From the NCBI RefSeq assembly GCF_000812565.1, contig NZ_JTAM01000019.1, positions 1 to 64,000 of the forward strand: a DNA stretch of 64,000 nucleotides, written 5' to 3'. The DNA comes from Flammeovirga sp. OC4 (GTDB lineage: Bacteria; Bacteroidota; Bacteroidia; Cytophagales; Flammeovirgaceae). The position numbers and the translations under genes are program-made. Positions within the stretch are counted from its first letter, which is position 1; each line of letters opens with the position of its first letter. This document shows positions 43,804 through 53,311 of the stretch, piece by piece. Below the pieces are notes generated by a model that saw only the letters and a program-made list of their open reading frames with translations, was not told the origin of the DNA and made no database searches.

Positions 43804-45459
43804 ATGAATTCTTTAGCTAGAAAACTCAGTTTTATCCTTTTCCTATTGTTATTGATTGGCATCACATGGATGCAATCCTGGGTATTTATTCCTACACCTA
43901 CAATTCATGATACATCGATTATTCACGAACAAGTAGATACACTTGGTCACAATCGCTATAGCCTCAAGAGCAACTTTATCATTAAAAAGCAAGATAAAAT
44001 ATGGGAACTTTATACAGAGGGAACTCCTTTTGAGATTGGTTATAGTACCGGTGCTTTAAGTAAAAGTTTTTTACAGGAACAGGAAGCTATTTTTGCTTAC
44101 AGAATGGTAGAGCATGCTCCAGGAAAACGTCCCAACTTAGCCCGTTTTTTAAGTGCTTATTACAACAGACACATGGACAACCGCATCTTACCTGAATACT
44201 GTGAAGAAATGTACGGTATCTCCTACCACATGAATCCTAAGTTTAATATTCTTGGCTCTCCTTATCAGAGAATACTTAATTATCATGGTATTTATGATAC
44301 GCAGCATGCTTTTGAAAAAATGGATGTGAAAGTAAATTCAGCATTTGCAATTAATGGTGCAAAAACAAAAGATCATGATGTATTAGTGGGAAGAAATTTT
44401 GACTTCTTTTTACATGATCAGCACCGTACTGATAAAATTGTACATTTCGTAAAACCTATTGAAGGTTATAAGTTTGCCTCTGTCAGCTGGGCAGGGTTTA
44501 TAGGTGCCGTATCTGGCATGAATGAAACGGGACTTACTGTCACCATCAATACCGCTGAGTCACAAATTCCATTTGCTGCTACGATGCCCATGTCATTAAT
44601 TGCAAGAGAAATTTTACAGTATGCTCAAACGGTAGAGGAAGCCTTCAATATTGCACATACCAAAGAAGCTTATGTCAATGAATCGATCTTGGTCTCTTCT
44701 GCTTTTGATAATACAGCAATCATTATAGAGAAAACACCCCATGGTATTGATTCTATTAAAATGAGAAATAACGAACTGGTTTGTACTTCTCATTTACAAA
44801 CTGATGAACTAAGAAAACCTATGGCTTATGATCCTTCTTATGCCTCCTATTATAGAGCTATTCGAATTCAAGAACTTATCAATCAGAAAAATGAATTTAC
44901 AGTAGAAGATATTGCCTCTATTTTGCGTGATACAGATGGTTTTGAAGATCAACCGATCGGTTTAGGAAATGCCAAAAGCATCAACTCTTTACATCTACAT
45001 CATTCCATTATTTTCAAACCAGAAACTAGAGAAATGTGGCTTTCAACAAGTCACCACGGTATGGAGGAGTTTATATGTTATAATCTGGATTCTGTTTTCT
45101 CGAATTCACAAAACTATCCACCTCCTACAACACTCGCTTCTAATGCGAAACAAATTTCAGAAGCAGGACCTGATCATTGGGAAAACTATCACAACTATAA
45201 GCAATTCAAAGGAATGTCTTTACAATTTAGGAATTGGAACAGTCAGCTTCCACCTATTTCGCAAAAGGCTATTGATGCGTTTATAGCTCTCAATCCCAAG
45301 GGGTATAATGTTTATGAAATCATAGGGGACTATTATATCAAGGCGCATCAAAGTAAAAAGGCTGCGGAATATTATCAAAAAGCGTTAGAAAATGAGGTGG
45401 CCACCCATCAGTCTCGTCAGTTTATTAAAGAAAAGTATGAGCTAGTGATGAGGGATTAA
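43804..45459 (+). CDS. C45-like Ntn-hydrolase (acyltransferase/choloylglycine hydrolase class)
   Basis: A 551-residue protein with an N-terminal membrane anchor (about 8-24). The Ntn-hydrolase core covers about 65-440: WELYTEGTPFEIGYSTGAL, then AFAINGAKTKDHDVLVGRNFDFF, FASVSWAGFIGAVSGMNETGLTVTINT, LVSSAFDNTAIIIEKTP and LHLHHSIIF. The C-terminus has a TPR-like repeat (YNVYEIIGDYYIKAHQSKKAAEYYQKAL, about 500-530). At the position where the family usually has its nucleophile Cys (GCxxFA) this protein has S179 in VNSAFA. The enzyme may therefore use Ser or be inactive. Substrate unknown; likely an amide. Confidence 0.75.
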   Translation: MNSLARKLSFILFLLLLIGITWMQSWVFIPTPTIHDTSIIHEQVDTLGHNRYSLKSNFIIKKQDKIWELYTEGTPFEIGYSTGALSKSFLQEQEAIFAYRMVEHAPGKRPNLARFLSAYYNRHMDNRILPEYCEEMYGISYHMNPKFNILGSPYQRILNYHGIYDTQHAFEKMDVKVNSAFAINGAKTKDHDVLVGRNFDFFLHDQHRTDKIVHFVKPIEGYKFASVSWAGFIGAVSGMNETGLTVTINTAESQIPFAATMPMSLIAREILQYAQTVEEAFNIAHTKEAYVNESILVSSAFDNTAIIIEKTPHGIDSIKMRNNELVCTSHLQTDELRKPMAYDPSYASYYRAIRIQELINQKNEFTVEDIASILRDTDGFEDQPIGLGNAKSINSLHLHHSIIFKPETREMWLSTSHHGMEEFICYNLDSVFSNSQNYPPPTTLASNAKQISEAGPDHWENYHNYKQFKGMSLQFRNWNSQLPPISQKAIDAFIALNPKGYNVYEIIGDYYIKAHQSKKAAEYYQKALENEVATHQSRQFIKEKYELVMRD

Positions 45460-45478
45460 TAACTTTATAGAGTATCAA

Positions 45479-45838
45479 TTGATATTTCTGCAAGTTTGCT
45501 ATGATCTACTTTCAAACTTCCTTCTTCTTCATTTTTCCATTGATGAAAAACGAAGCAAAAAATCTAGGCTTAGAAGTCAAAAGCTAAATTTCACTCCAAT
45601 CGCCTCAATGATTTTAAACTCGCTTTGCTCAAACAAAAAATCATTTTTAACGGCTCATTCCATGAAATTATTAACGCTTTTCCCTTCAAGGCCGAAGGTA
45701 GTACTACCAAACTAATTGGGTAGAAAATCCATTGGCGCGAATGTTAAGCGTAAGCGTCATTCGTGTCCTACAAATCATCAGAAATCTCATGATTTCTAAA
45801 AGCTATAAGTACGATTAAAATGTATTCAACAGCGTTTC
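45479..45838. mobile_element. MITE-like element, copy 2 (degenerate ends)
   Basis: The body matches 41570-41935 closely (CTTCCTTCTTCTTCATTTTT, CTTAACGGCTC, the GCGAATGTTAAGCG hairpin and AGAAATCTCATGATTTCT). The terminal inverted repeats are eroded. It fills the 380-base gap between two genes. Confidence 0.55.
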
Positions 45839-45839
45839 T

Positions 45840-46748
45840 CTATTCCTTACGAAATGTATTGGGTGTCAAAGAAGTTCTTTTCTTAAAATACTTCACCATG
45901 TTGGTGGGTTCATCAAAACCCATATCATAGGCTATTTCTTTGATGGGAATTGATGTACCTTTCAATAAGCGTTTCATTTCAAGAATTCTTCTTTCATCAA
46001 TCACTGCTTTGGGTGATAAATCATATTTCTCTTTCAGTATTTTGCTTAGTGCTTTGATATTGATTCCTAAAGCCTTTAAGTAAAATTCCACCTTATATTC
46101 TTTCTTGAAATTTTGTTCCAGTAGTTGCTGAAACTTTAGGTTTAATTGATCCGATGAGGAAAACTTTTCTATAGCTTGATGTTGTTTTTGGATTCTTTCT
46201 ACTTGAATCAAAAATAAGCTGATCCAATGGTAAAAAGCATGTTCCTGTTGAGGTGATTTCCAATGATCATACACCTCAAACATATGCTCGCTTAGTAGAT
46301 TGAAAAATGTGCTATCCTTTTCTGAAAGTGATAAATATTGCATTCCTTCAATATGTGAAGCCAATGAAAATTGAAACATATGTTGAAGATCGTGATCATT
46401 ACGATACAAGAACTCAGGGGTAAAAACAATACTTTGTATTTCTACTTGTTCAGGGTCCAAAGTATCAAAATAACTGATTTGATCTTTAGATAATAACATC
46501 AAAGTATTGGGTTGAAAGGTGTATTCTTGGAAATCGATATAGTACGTACCTGTGCCTTTTTTAAACCAAAATAATACATGAAAATCTCTCTTGGAAGGAG
46601 CAAAAATATCTGTTCCTTCCAAGAGAATAGAAGAGGGCACAATGGCAAAAGGCAATCCTTTACCCAGTTTTTTATTTTGATGATAGGAGATATTTTGGTG
46701 ATGCATATATAGATATTCAATCCTAAAAATTATTGACAAGTTATTCAA
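45840..46748 (-). CDS. AraC-family transcriptional regulator
   Basis: A 302-residue regulator. The N-terminal cupin-like sensing half covers about 30-190 (FHVLFWFKKGTGTYYIDFQEYTF). The C-terminal double helix-turn-helix covers about 205-300 and ends with the family hallmark IKEIAYDMGFDEPTNMVKYFKKRTSLTPNTFRK. An alternative ATG at 46706 would remove 14 residues. It follows the GH43-like gene by 53 bases on the same strand and probably controls that sugar-related cluster. Confidence 0.88.
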   Translation of the reverse strand: MNNLSIIFRIEYLYMHHQNISYHQNKKLGKGLPFAIVPSSILLEGTDIFAPSKRDFHVLFWFKKGTGTYYIDFQEYTFQPNTLMLLSKDQISYFDTLDPEQVEIQSIVFTPEFLYRNDHDLQHMFQFSLASHIEGMQYLSLSEKDSTFFNLLSEHMFEVYDHWKSPQQEHAFYHWISLFLIQVERIQKQHQAIEKFSSSDQLNLKFQQLLEQNFKKEYKVEFYLKALGINIKALSKILKEKYDLSPKAVIDERRILEMKRLLKGTSIPIKEIAYDMGFDEPTNMVKYFKKRTSLTPNTFRKE

Positions 46749-46801
46749 AAGGATTGATTTCTAAACCATCAAAGTTCATCGCACCATAAAATGAATTCAC
46801 C

Positions 46802-47914
46802 TTACATTTCCTCAAAAGACGTTACAGGTATCTGAACATTGAAAGATTGGAGCACACCGTTTTCATCCTCAATATCCGCTGCACATGATAATACCGTCGG
46901 TTTTCCATTTTCTAAAAATAACTGAGGGCGCTCTAAATGAGATACAGATTGAGTTTGTCCATTTTCCCATTTGATTTCTAAAGTACTCACCAAAGGATGG
47001 TCTGATAGCTTCCAATCCAATCCATCATAAGAATGAAAAAGCACCAATGATCTGCCATGTTTTGTAAAAGCACCATGCATGTCTTTTACGATGGCATAAT
47101 AATGTCCTTCTTGAAACCAAATAAAAGGATCTTCGGCAGGGAAATCATAACCTTCCGCTTGAAAAATGGGAGAGGGGTGTTTCTTGAAAGGACCAACAGG
47201 TGAATCAGCAGTAGCCACACAATGTACTACCGGACCGCCCCAAATGCCTTTTCTTTTTTTGCCTACCGCTTTGTAAACCATTAAAAATTCACCCTTATCA
47301 TTTTGAGTGATCGTGGGGTTACTCACCATTAATGCATCTAAGGCTTGGTCATTGGGAGAAATATCAATTAATGGTGCATCCAATCGCATCCAAGGTCCAT
47401 TCGGATGGTCAGCGACTGCCACTCCAATTCTCTGATTGTTTCGATGTATCGGATTCAAGACTATTTTTTCTGGAGTACCCATCACTTTCCCATCTCCGGT
47501 ATTTCCCATATAATAGAGATAATACTTTCCATTAAATTCATGTACGGTAGGGTTGTGAGTACATAACCCATCCCAATAGTTTTCACCTCTTACACCTAGT
47601 GTCACATCTTTAAATTCAAAAGGACCATAAGGAGTATCAGAGACTGCATGAGCAATTTCTGAGTGTGTCACCCAAGCCCAACCTAGTTCTTTTTTCCAAC
47701 GAGAATAAAAAAGATGATAAGTACCTTCTTTGTCTTTTACAATAGATCCTCCCCAATGACTCCATGTTTTATCTTCAAACTTAGAAACTGTCGCTACTTC
47801 ACCTAGTTTCAGTTGGTAGTTGGACGGGTTCTTCTTGGGTTTAAATTGTAAGAAAAGAATGAAAATCAAAGAGGCTGTAATCACCTTCAATACTAACTTT
47901 GATAGTTTATACAT
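46802..47914 (-). CDS. GH43-like five-bladed beta-propeller glycosidase
   Basis: A 370-residue protein with an N-terminal signal anchor (about 6-24). Repeated propeller-blade motifs are GGSIVKDKEGTYHLFYSRW, HNPTVHEFNGKYYLYYMG, SNPTITQNDKGEFLMVYKA and EDPFIWFQEGHYYAIVKD. These match glycoside hydrolase family 43 and related clans, with acidic residues in the blade starts as candidate catalytic groups. It lies 13 bases after the oxidoreductase gene, so the two form an operon. Substrate is not predictable, though an arabinoside or xyloside would be usual for the fold. Confidence 0.78.
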   Translation of the reverse strand: MYKLSKLVLKVITASLIFILFLQFKPKKNPSNYQLKLGEVATVSKFEDKTWSHWGGSIVKDKEGTYHLFYSRWKKELGWAWVTHSEIAHAVSDTPYGPFEFKDVTLGVRGENYWDGLCTHNPTVHEFNGKYYLYYMGNTGDGKVMGTPEKIVLNPIHRNNQRIGVAVADHPNGPWMRLDAPLIDISPNDQALDALMVSNPTITQNDKGEFLMVYKAVGKKRKGIWGGPVVHCVATADSPVGPFKKHPSPIFQAEGYDFPAEDPFIWFQEGHYYAIVKDMHGAFTKHGRSLVLFHSYDGLDWKLSDHPLVSTLEIKWENGQTQSVSHLERPQLFLENGKPTVLSCAADIEDENGVLQSFNVQIPVTSFEEM

Positions 47915-47927
47915 AACATGATAGAAT

Positions 47928-49865
47928 TTAAGAGCGTTGAGTTGATGGTTGTTGCATAAGTTTTTTCAATTGATCCAAATGCTGTTGATATACCCCTCTA
48001 GGTGTCACTTTTTCTTTAATACAGATAGAAGCCGCTAAGCCGACAATCTCGCCCATCATACCACACGTTTTCATGACTCTCACCGGACCCAAACCATCTC
48101 TACTTACACTGATGTTACGCCCTGCCATAAATAGGTTCTGAATATTTTTACTGTATAAAGTTCGATAAGGTGCCCAATAAGGACCTTCGTAATCATAGCC
48201 TTTTCCCGTTGTTGCAAAAGAAATAAACTCTTCTCCTTCCAATCCTTTATCAAATTCTTCATGAGCACTATGTACATCTATTCCCCAAGAACAAGGGTAA
48301 GCTCCATCCTCAAATTCTACTTTATCTCTAAAATGATCTGCAGTAAGCTTGATATCTCCCATTAATCGTCTTGATTCTCTTTTTCCTGAAATAAATGCAG
48401 ACCAGCCCAGACGGTGATTAGGATAAAGTTTATCTACATTTTTCAAGGCATCCCAAGCACCGTACATTGCTCTGAAATTGAGATCACGGATTTTTTCTAC
48501 ATCAGTGATTGGATTTTTATCAAATCCACTTTCCCAAAACCACCCACCAAGGTTACCTAATGGATCTTTTGCACCCCACTGACCTTTGTAATTGGATCTA
48601 CCGGGGAATGGTTTATCAGAGAGGTCTAATGCCCAGGGACATCTAGGAAAAGGTTGTTCTACTTCTCCAATATCGCATGAGATCGTTAAAGCTGATTTAT
48701 CTTTACATTCACATTTCAGTACCTCTTCTTTATTGGCTGCATCCAACACGCTCCACATATTCGAAGAGCCCATAAACGTAGAAGCTGACATTTTATATTC
48801 AGCACCCGCCATAAATCCTACAGTGGCATCTCCTGTACAATCCGCGAAAAATTGTCCTTTGATTTTTGTCTGCACACCTGTCTTCGTATGCTGAGTGATC
48901 ACTGCATGGATAGATTGATTTTTATGTTCTACATCAATCACTCTTTCTTCTAAAAACAGTGTGATATTAGATTCTTTATTGATCACCTCCGTTTTACGCT
49001 GATCATTATAAGCTACTCCCAATCGAGCATTTCTAGTACCGTACCTTCCTCTGTCTATTTTATCAGGAGAGATCTCTTCTACAATTTCTCCTACATGCGG
49101 ATAAGGTTGTTGTAAGGTATGTCCCTCAGGCCATACGCGCACTTCAGAACTTCCATTTCCACCTAAAACAGGTCGATCTTGTATCAGTGCTACTTTTAAA
49201 CCTTTACGAGCTGCTGATATTGCCGCACTTGTCCCTGCAAAACCACCTCCTGAAACGACCAAGTCAAAAGCTCCTCCATTTTCAGGTTTGTCCGAAAAAC
49301 CTTGTAGCTTTCTTCTGAATTTAGTCAACGCTTTCACGTCATCAACGGGAACAAAGTCTTTGTCTTTACAGAATAGAATAGCGTCACATCTTCCTTCAAA
49401 CCCTGTCAAATCGTGCAATGTCAATTTTGTATTTTTAGCAACCTCCACTACACCGCCATCATGCCAATGCCACTCTGCTCCTTTAGTTCCAAAAGTCTCC
49501 TTGACCGGTCGATCATTGATTAGTAATTGAAATTTTCCAGGTGCACCTTCCACTTTCCACGGAGCCACCCAATCTCTGGTTCTCACCCATACTCTGTAAC
49601 TTCCTTTTTTAGGAAAGCTAACTTCAGTATTGGCATCTTTTACGGGGATGCCTAAACCATGAGCAAGAAGATAAGAGGAGCCCATTTGATCCATGGACTG
49701 CTGGTCAACTTCCCATCCTCCTAAATCTGAAAACTGTTCTGCTTCCACAAATAAAAAGTCTCCATTTAGTTTTTTAAGTAGGTTGGAGTTCGCTAAGATA
49801 TCATTGGAAGCCAAAAGCATAAGTGCTGCTTTGCTACCAACGTTTAAAAATTCTCTTCGTTTCAT
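47928..49865 (-). CDS. Exported FAD-dependent oxidoreductase
   Basis: A 645-residue protein. The start MKRREFLNVGSKAALMLLA resembles a twin-arginine signal. Residues 35-170 form a beta-rich domain (FVEAEQFSDLGGWEVDQQSM, YRVWVRTRDWVAPW) like a carbohydrate-binding module. The flavoprotein part starts near 200 with the dinucleotide fold FDLVVSGGGFAGTSAAISAARKG and RPVLGGNGSSEVRVW. It ends with the C-terminal FAD contact NLFMAGRNISVSRDGLGPVRVMKTCGMMG. This matches the FAD_oxidored (PF12831) class found in polysaccharide-use loci. First gene of a cluster with GH43-like and AraC genes. Confidence 0.85.
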   Translation of the reverse strand: MKRREFLNVGSKAALMLLASNDILANSNLLKKLNGDFLFVEAEQFSDLGGWEVDQQSMDQMGSSYLLAHGLGIPVKDANTEVSFPKKGSYRVWVRTRDWVAPWKVEGAPGKFQLLINDRPVKETFGTKGAEWHWHDGGVVEVAKNTKLTLHDLTGFEGRCDAILFCKDKDFVPVDDVKALTKFRRKLQGFSDKPENGGAFDLVVSGGGFAGTSAAISAARKGLKVALIQDRPVLGGNGSSEVRVWPEGHTLQQPYPHVGEIVEEISPDKIDRGRYGTRNARLGVAYNDQRKTEVINKESNITLFLEERVIDVEHKNQSIHAVITQHTKTGVQTKIKGQFFADCTGDATVGFMAGAEYKMSASTFMGSSNMWSVLDAANKEEVLKCECKDKSALTISCDIGEVEQPFPRCPWALDLSDKPFPGRSNYKGQWGAKDPLGNLGGWFWESGFDKNPITDVEKIRDLNFRAMYGAWDALKNVDKLYPNHRLGWSAFISGKRESRRLMGDIKLTADHFRDKVEFEDGAYPCSWGIDVHSAHEEFDKGLEGEEFISFATTGKGYDYEGPYWAPYRTLYSKNIQNLFMAGRNISVSRDGLGPVRVMKTCGMMGEIVGLAASICIKEKVTPRGVYQQHLDQLKKLMQQPSTQRS

Positions 49866-50062
49866 AAGTATTCATTTCATTCTGAATGCATGATAATGAA
49901 TAACTTGATGAGGTTATGGTAATAAATCAATGTTTTGAGAGGGGGATTTTTACATAAAAAAAATAAAGAATGAAGTTGAGAAAATATACCCCAAAATGAG
50001 AATAATATCTTTTAGAATGAGAAGTAGGGGAGAAATAAACATTACAACAAGAAACATAAGCA

Positions 50063-50106
50063 CCAATGGCCTTTCTACCTGCTTCTGTCAGTAAAAAGGC
50101 CATTGG
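50063..50106. other. Strong isolated hairpin
   Basis: CCAATGGCCTTT (50063-50074) pairs perfectly with AAAGGCCATTGG (50095-50106). No U-run follows on either strand. It lies just downstream of a minus-strand lipoprotein gene and may protect or end its message. Confidence 0.4.
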
Positions 50107-50139
50107 CTTAAATCGTTCAGTTATTTTTTGTCCTAATTC

Positions 50140-50637
50140 TTATTTTGGAATTTCATCTGAACATGTAAGCTTAGTAAAACCACCTTCCATTTTGGCAGTA
50201 CCAAAGTCTCTCACAAAATAGGTCTTAATGTTAGGAGTATCCACGGTGTCTTTTCCTGCTTCGCATGAAGTAGTGTAGTTCACAGAAAACTCTCCTAGTA
50301 AAGATTGAACCATTGTACCTGTTCTTGTTTCAGCTACAAAAAGGTCATATTGAATGAGATCATTCTCAACGATAAGAGAACCATCATCATTTCTTAAAAG
50401 TTGATACTCATAAAATTTCAGCTCTGCGTCTCCATTTGATGAAATATTTAGTTCGGTGGTTGGAATAATTCCTGTTGAAAGATTTTTGGTTTCTTCACCT
50501 TCAGTGACCTCTGCTTTAAATTCTGTTTTCCATTGGTAGAAACCCGAGTTGTCAGCTGTCACTAGATTACTTTCAATTTTATCTGAGCATGACACAATAG
50601 CACTCATTAAAATGAAGCTTGCAAATAGTTTTTTCAT
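50140..50637 (-). CDS. Lipoprotein of unknown function
   Basis: A 165-residue protein with a lipoprotein signal (MKKLFASFILMSAIVSC; lipobox IVSC). The mature part is beta-rich (GFYQWKTEFKAEVTEGEETKNL, LNISSNGDAELKFYEYQLL) and has two further cysteines (SCEAGKDT and LTCSDE) that could form a disulfide. I recognise no family. It is monocistronic. Confidence 0.7.
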   Translation of the reverse strand: MKKLFASFILMSAIVSCSDKIESNLVTADNSGFYQWKTEFKAEVTEGEETKNLSTGIIPTTELNISSNGDAELKFYEYQLLRNDDGSLIVENDLIQYDLFVAETRTGTMVQSLLGEFSVNYTTSCEAGKDTVDTPNIKTYFVRDFGTAKMEGGFTKLTCSDEIPK

Positions 50638-50903
50638 TACGTTAAAAAATGGTTGATGAATAAAGTTTAAAAAAGCAAGAGTATGAAAATACCCTTAATG
50701 GTTTTAAAGTTTTTGGCTTGAATTAAACATATAACTCTGCCTTGTTCTTTACAATATGACCAATTCAACTTTACCTTCCTTATAGATATTAGTTAATATT
50801 TTTAAACGTTACTCTTATAGTCGCTTAACATAATACACAACTGATTATCAACGTATTTATTACAGTGTAAACTACATTTTTGAATGTTTATAATGTATTT
50901 ATC

Positions 50904-51563
50904 TTATAAAAATAAAAGCAGTGATACTGATGAATAATAATTTTTTAGAGCATGGACGAGCATACTATACTTCATGCCTTTTCTAATTCTGATCACAGTA
51001 AAAGTATATCCATATATAGAAAGAACTAGTCCATAAATAAAAATATAAGGAATATGTGCTACCGTAATTAAGTCAAAATCAAAGTTCATAATATGACTAA
51101 AACCAAAGAAAAAAACCGAAAGGTAGATGTAAATACCTTTCCATTTTTCAACAAATTCTTCATCTATTTTTTTCGAATAAAACATATAAAATAGACCAGA
51201 AAAAAGGAGTACAAAAAAATACTTATAGATACCCATGGAAAAGAAAGAAAACAGAGTAATACAGCAATAGCCAAACATCAATGAAAAAGATATTCTAGAG
51301 GACTCTACTTTATAATTCAAAAAATACCGAAAGGCAAGTTCCTCTACAATAGGGGCATAGATCACAGCAAAGAATATAAATTGCTTTTTACTTAATCCAC
51401 TTTTAGTATATAATTGCACTGAAGAAAGGTCTCCTCCAAACAATTTTGCTGTTAGGCCGGATAATAATCCTAAGACTATCATTGAAACTACAATTGTTAA
51501 ATAGTAGTTTCTAATATCCTTCTTACTTAGAGAACGAATATAGTTTGCTTGTAAAAATAGCAT
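50904..51563 (-). CDS. CPBP-family intramembrane metalloprotease
   Basis: A 219-residue polytopic protein with about seven hydrophobic segments. The CPBP (Rce1/Abi-like) motifs are in order: EELAFRYF (about 75-82, EExxxR), FGFSHIMN (about 153-160, FxxxH) and HALKN near the C-terminus (HxxxN). Members cleave prenylated or other membrane-embedded substrates or act in bacteriocin self-immunity. It stands alone, with no bacteriocin gene visible nearby. Confidence 0.8.
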   Translation of the reverse strand: MLFLQANYIRSLSKKDIRNYYLTIVVSMIVLGLLSGLTAKLFGGDLSSVQLYTKSGLSKKQFIFFAVIYAPIVEELAFRYFLNYKVESSRISFSLMFGYCCITLFSFFSMGIYKYFFVLLFSGLFYMFYSKKIDEEFVEKWKGIYIYLSVFFFGFSHIMNFDFDLITVAHIPYIFIYGLVLSIYGYTFTVIRIRKGMKYSMLVHALKNYYSSVSLLLFL

Positions 51564-51643
51564 GATTAAACTTTAAGTTAGTTTTTAGTACATTTTTCAA
51601 ACCTCTAATCTAATCATTCTATTCTTAATTTTTGTATTAAAAA

Positions 51644-53050
51644 TTAAAATTTATATTGTAATGCAACTGCTGAAAAAGTAATAGGTTTACCCATTCCAGT
51701 TTCTTTTACATAACTACCGGGAGTCACATAAGAATTAAAAGACATTAATGTGAAGTGTTGATTGATGATATAAAAAATATCTAATCCATACTGAATCCCT
51801 ACACCATATTGATCACTTTGAGTTTCAGAAGAGGGACGTACTTGTACCATACTCGGTGCGTAAGATCCATCCTTATTACTTGTTCTTGCTAAATAATACC
51901 AGCTGAAATTAATGTATAAACGTTCTAAAGGTTGCAGACCAAAAGTAGGTTTGATATGCGTAATATTACTTGGCCCTTGAGCCATTGCTAGTCCATAAAC
52001 GGGCTTTGGGTACATAGGGTCGAAAGTGTTCAACTGCTTATCATTCGGATCATAATCACCCGAAACGTAACTTGCTCCCAAGCCAATCATTGGTTTTAAA
52101 AAGACATCTGGAAAGAAATAATGAACTTCTGCTGTTGCATTGAAAGCATGAACCATTAAATCATTGAACGTTCCTGTTTGATACATCATATCCGTATCTA
52201 CCCAAAGTCTTCTACCTCTTTGCCACAGTCGTCCTCCAATAGTATGTCTATTTTGTTTTCCTGAAACGTAATTGAATTGTCTTCTTTCAGAGTAAAATCC
52301 AAAATAATATAAATCTAATTTGAGTGGCTTTAGTTTCCTAAAACTAGCATAGGCTCCCCATATAAATTCATTAATATGTGAATTGTCAAATACTTCTGGA
52401 TGAATGATGACAGGTGTCGCAAATAAAGCATGCAGATCTATATTTTTATTTTTTGCGATATAGGAAATACCATCAAAAGCCTGTCTATTATTAGGGCCTT
52501 CTCTTGATGAAATCAATAAACCATTTCCAAAGTCTAATTCTTGTCGACCGATACGAATAATTCGTCCTTTTTCATTCCCTTTCTTTCCAACATTCAAGTC
52601 CAGAAAGAATTGATGTAAACCAAGACCATCTACTATTATTTCAGGAACGGGAGGGTTGGGATTACCCAATTCCAAAGTATTGTTTAGTTGCCCAAAAACT
52701 CTGATTCTTGTGTTGACCTGAAGATCAGCATGCAACATCAAACGGTGCTGTAAACTTCCATCATAATCGGTAATCATACCAGGAGGTACATCTCCGAAAT
52801 TGGAATTTTTGCGGTATTCATACCATTCCCTTACTTCTCCTCCTAAAGACCATTTCGTATTTCCACCTTTAGAAATAGGCATCCATTTCAAATGATCAGT
52901 CCCTTTTTTCTGAACCGTATCTGACAATAAATAGGAAAAATTATCATTGTACCTAAGATCATGAATTGGCCTTACCTGTGCATGAGAATAAATCGTGAAA
53001 CCAAGCAACATGCCGAAAGTAATAAAGAGAATATCGAGTAATGTTTTCAT
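51644..53050 (-). CDS. Alginate-export-family outer-membrane porin
   Basis: A 468-residue outer-membrane barrel with a signal peptide (about 1-25, ending SHAQ). The family start is KWSLGGEVREWYEYRKNSNFGD, followed by HRLMLHADLQVNTRIRVFGQLNNTLELGN, RIGRQELDFGNGLLISSREGPNNRQAFDGI and barrel strands to the terminal ITFSAVALQYKF. Named for AlgE-type alginate exporters, but Bacteroidota members are used for various solutes. No alginate genes lie next to it. Confidence 0.85.
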   Translation of the reverse strand: MKTLLDILFITFGMLLGFTIYSHAQVRPIHDLRYNDNFSYLLSDTVQKKGTDHLKWMPISKGGNTKWSLGGEVREWYEYRKNSNFGDVPPGMITDYDGSLQHRLMLHADLQVNTRIRVFGQLNNTLELGNPNPPVPEIIVDGLGLHQFFLDLNVGKKGNEKGRIIRIGRQELDFGNGLLISSREGPNNRQAFDGISYIAKNKNIDLHALFATPVIIHPEVFDNSHINEFIWGAYASFRKLKPLKLDLYYFGFYSERRQFNYVSGKQNRHTIGGRLWQRGRRLWVDTDMMYQTGTFNDLMVHAFNATAEVHYFFPDVFLKPMIGLGASYVSGDYDPNDKQLNTFDPMYPKPVYGLAMAQGPSNITHIKPTFGLQPLERLYINFSWYYLARTSNKDGSYAPSMVQVRPSSETQSDQYGVGIQYGLDIFYIINQHFTLMSFNSYVTPGSYVKETGMGKPITFSAVALQYKF

Positions 53051-53191
53051 AGCGTTTATCTTTTTAACACTACAAAGGACTTAGTTATTTATTAGTGATT
53101 AAAGGTAAAAAAGAAGACAATAATGGTAAAAAATGGAATTAAATAGATAAATAATCAATTCTATAGACTTAAAAAGGGTAATAATAAGCAT

Positions 53192-53232
53192 AAAAAAATG
53201 CTACCGAAACATTAATTGTCCCAGTAGCACTT
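53192..53232 (-). terminator. Terminator of the tonB-like gene
   Basis: GTGCTACT pairs with GGTAGCAT around a loop and is followed on the minus strand by seven U. Confidence 0.75.
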
Positions 53233-53311
53233 GATTACGATTATGATAGTTTTCTATGACAGCGAAGGGAATCATTTTAAGTGATGCTTCATAACTGTCT
53301 CAAAAATTAGA

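Noticed and set aside
43560-43820. 86-codon plus-strand frame before the C45-like gene
   Set aside because: It is Phe/Leu/Lys-rich from A/T-rich intergenic DNA, overlaps the next gene start in another frame, and has no recognisable signal or domain.
45479-45715. 78-codon plus-strand frame
   Set aside because: It is contained in the MITE-like element body; the homologous copies at 41550 and 56883 do not keep it open.
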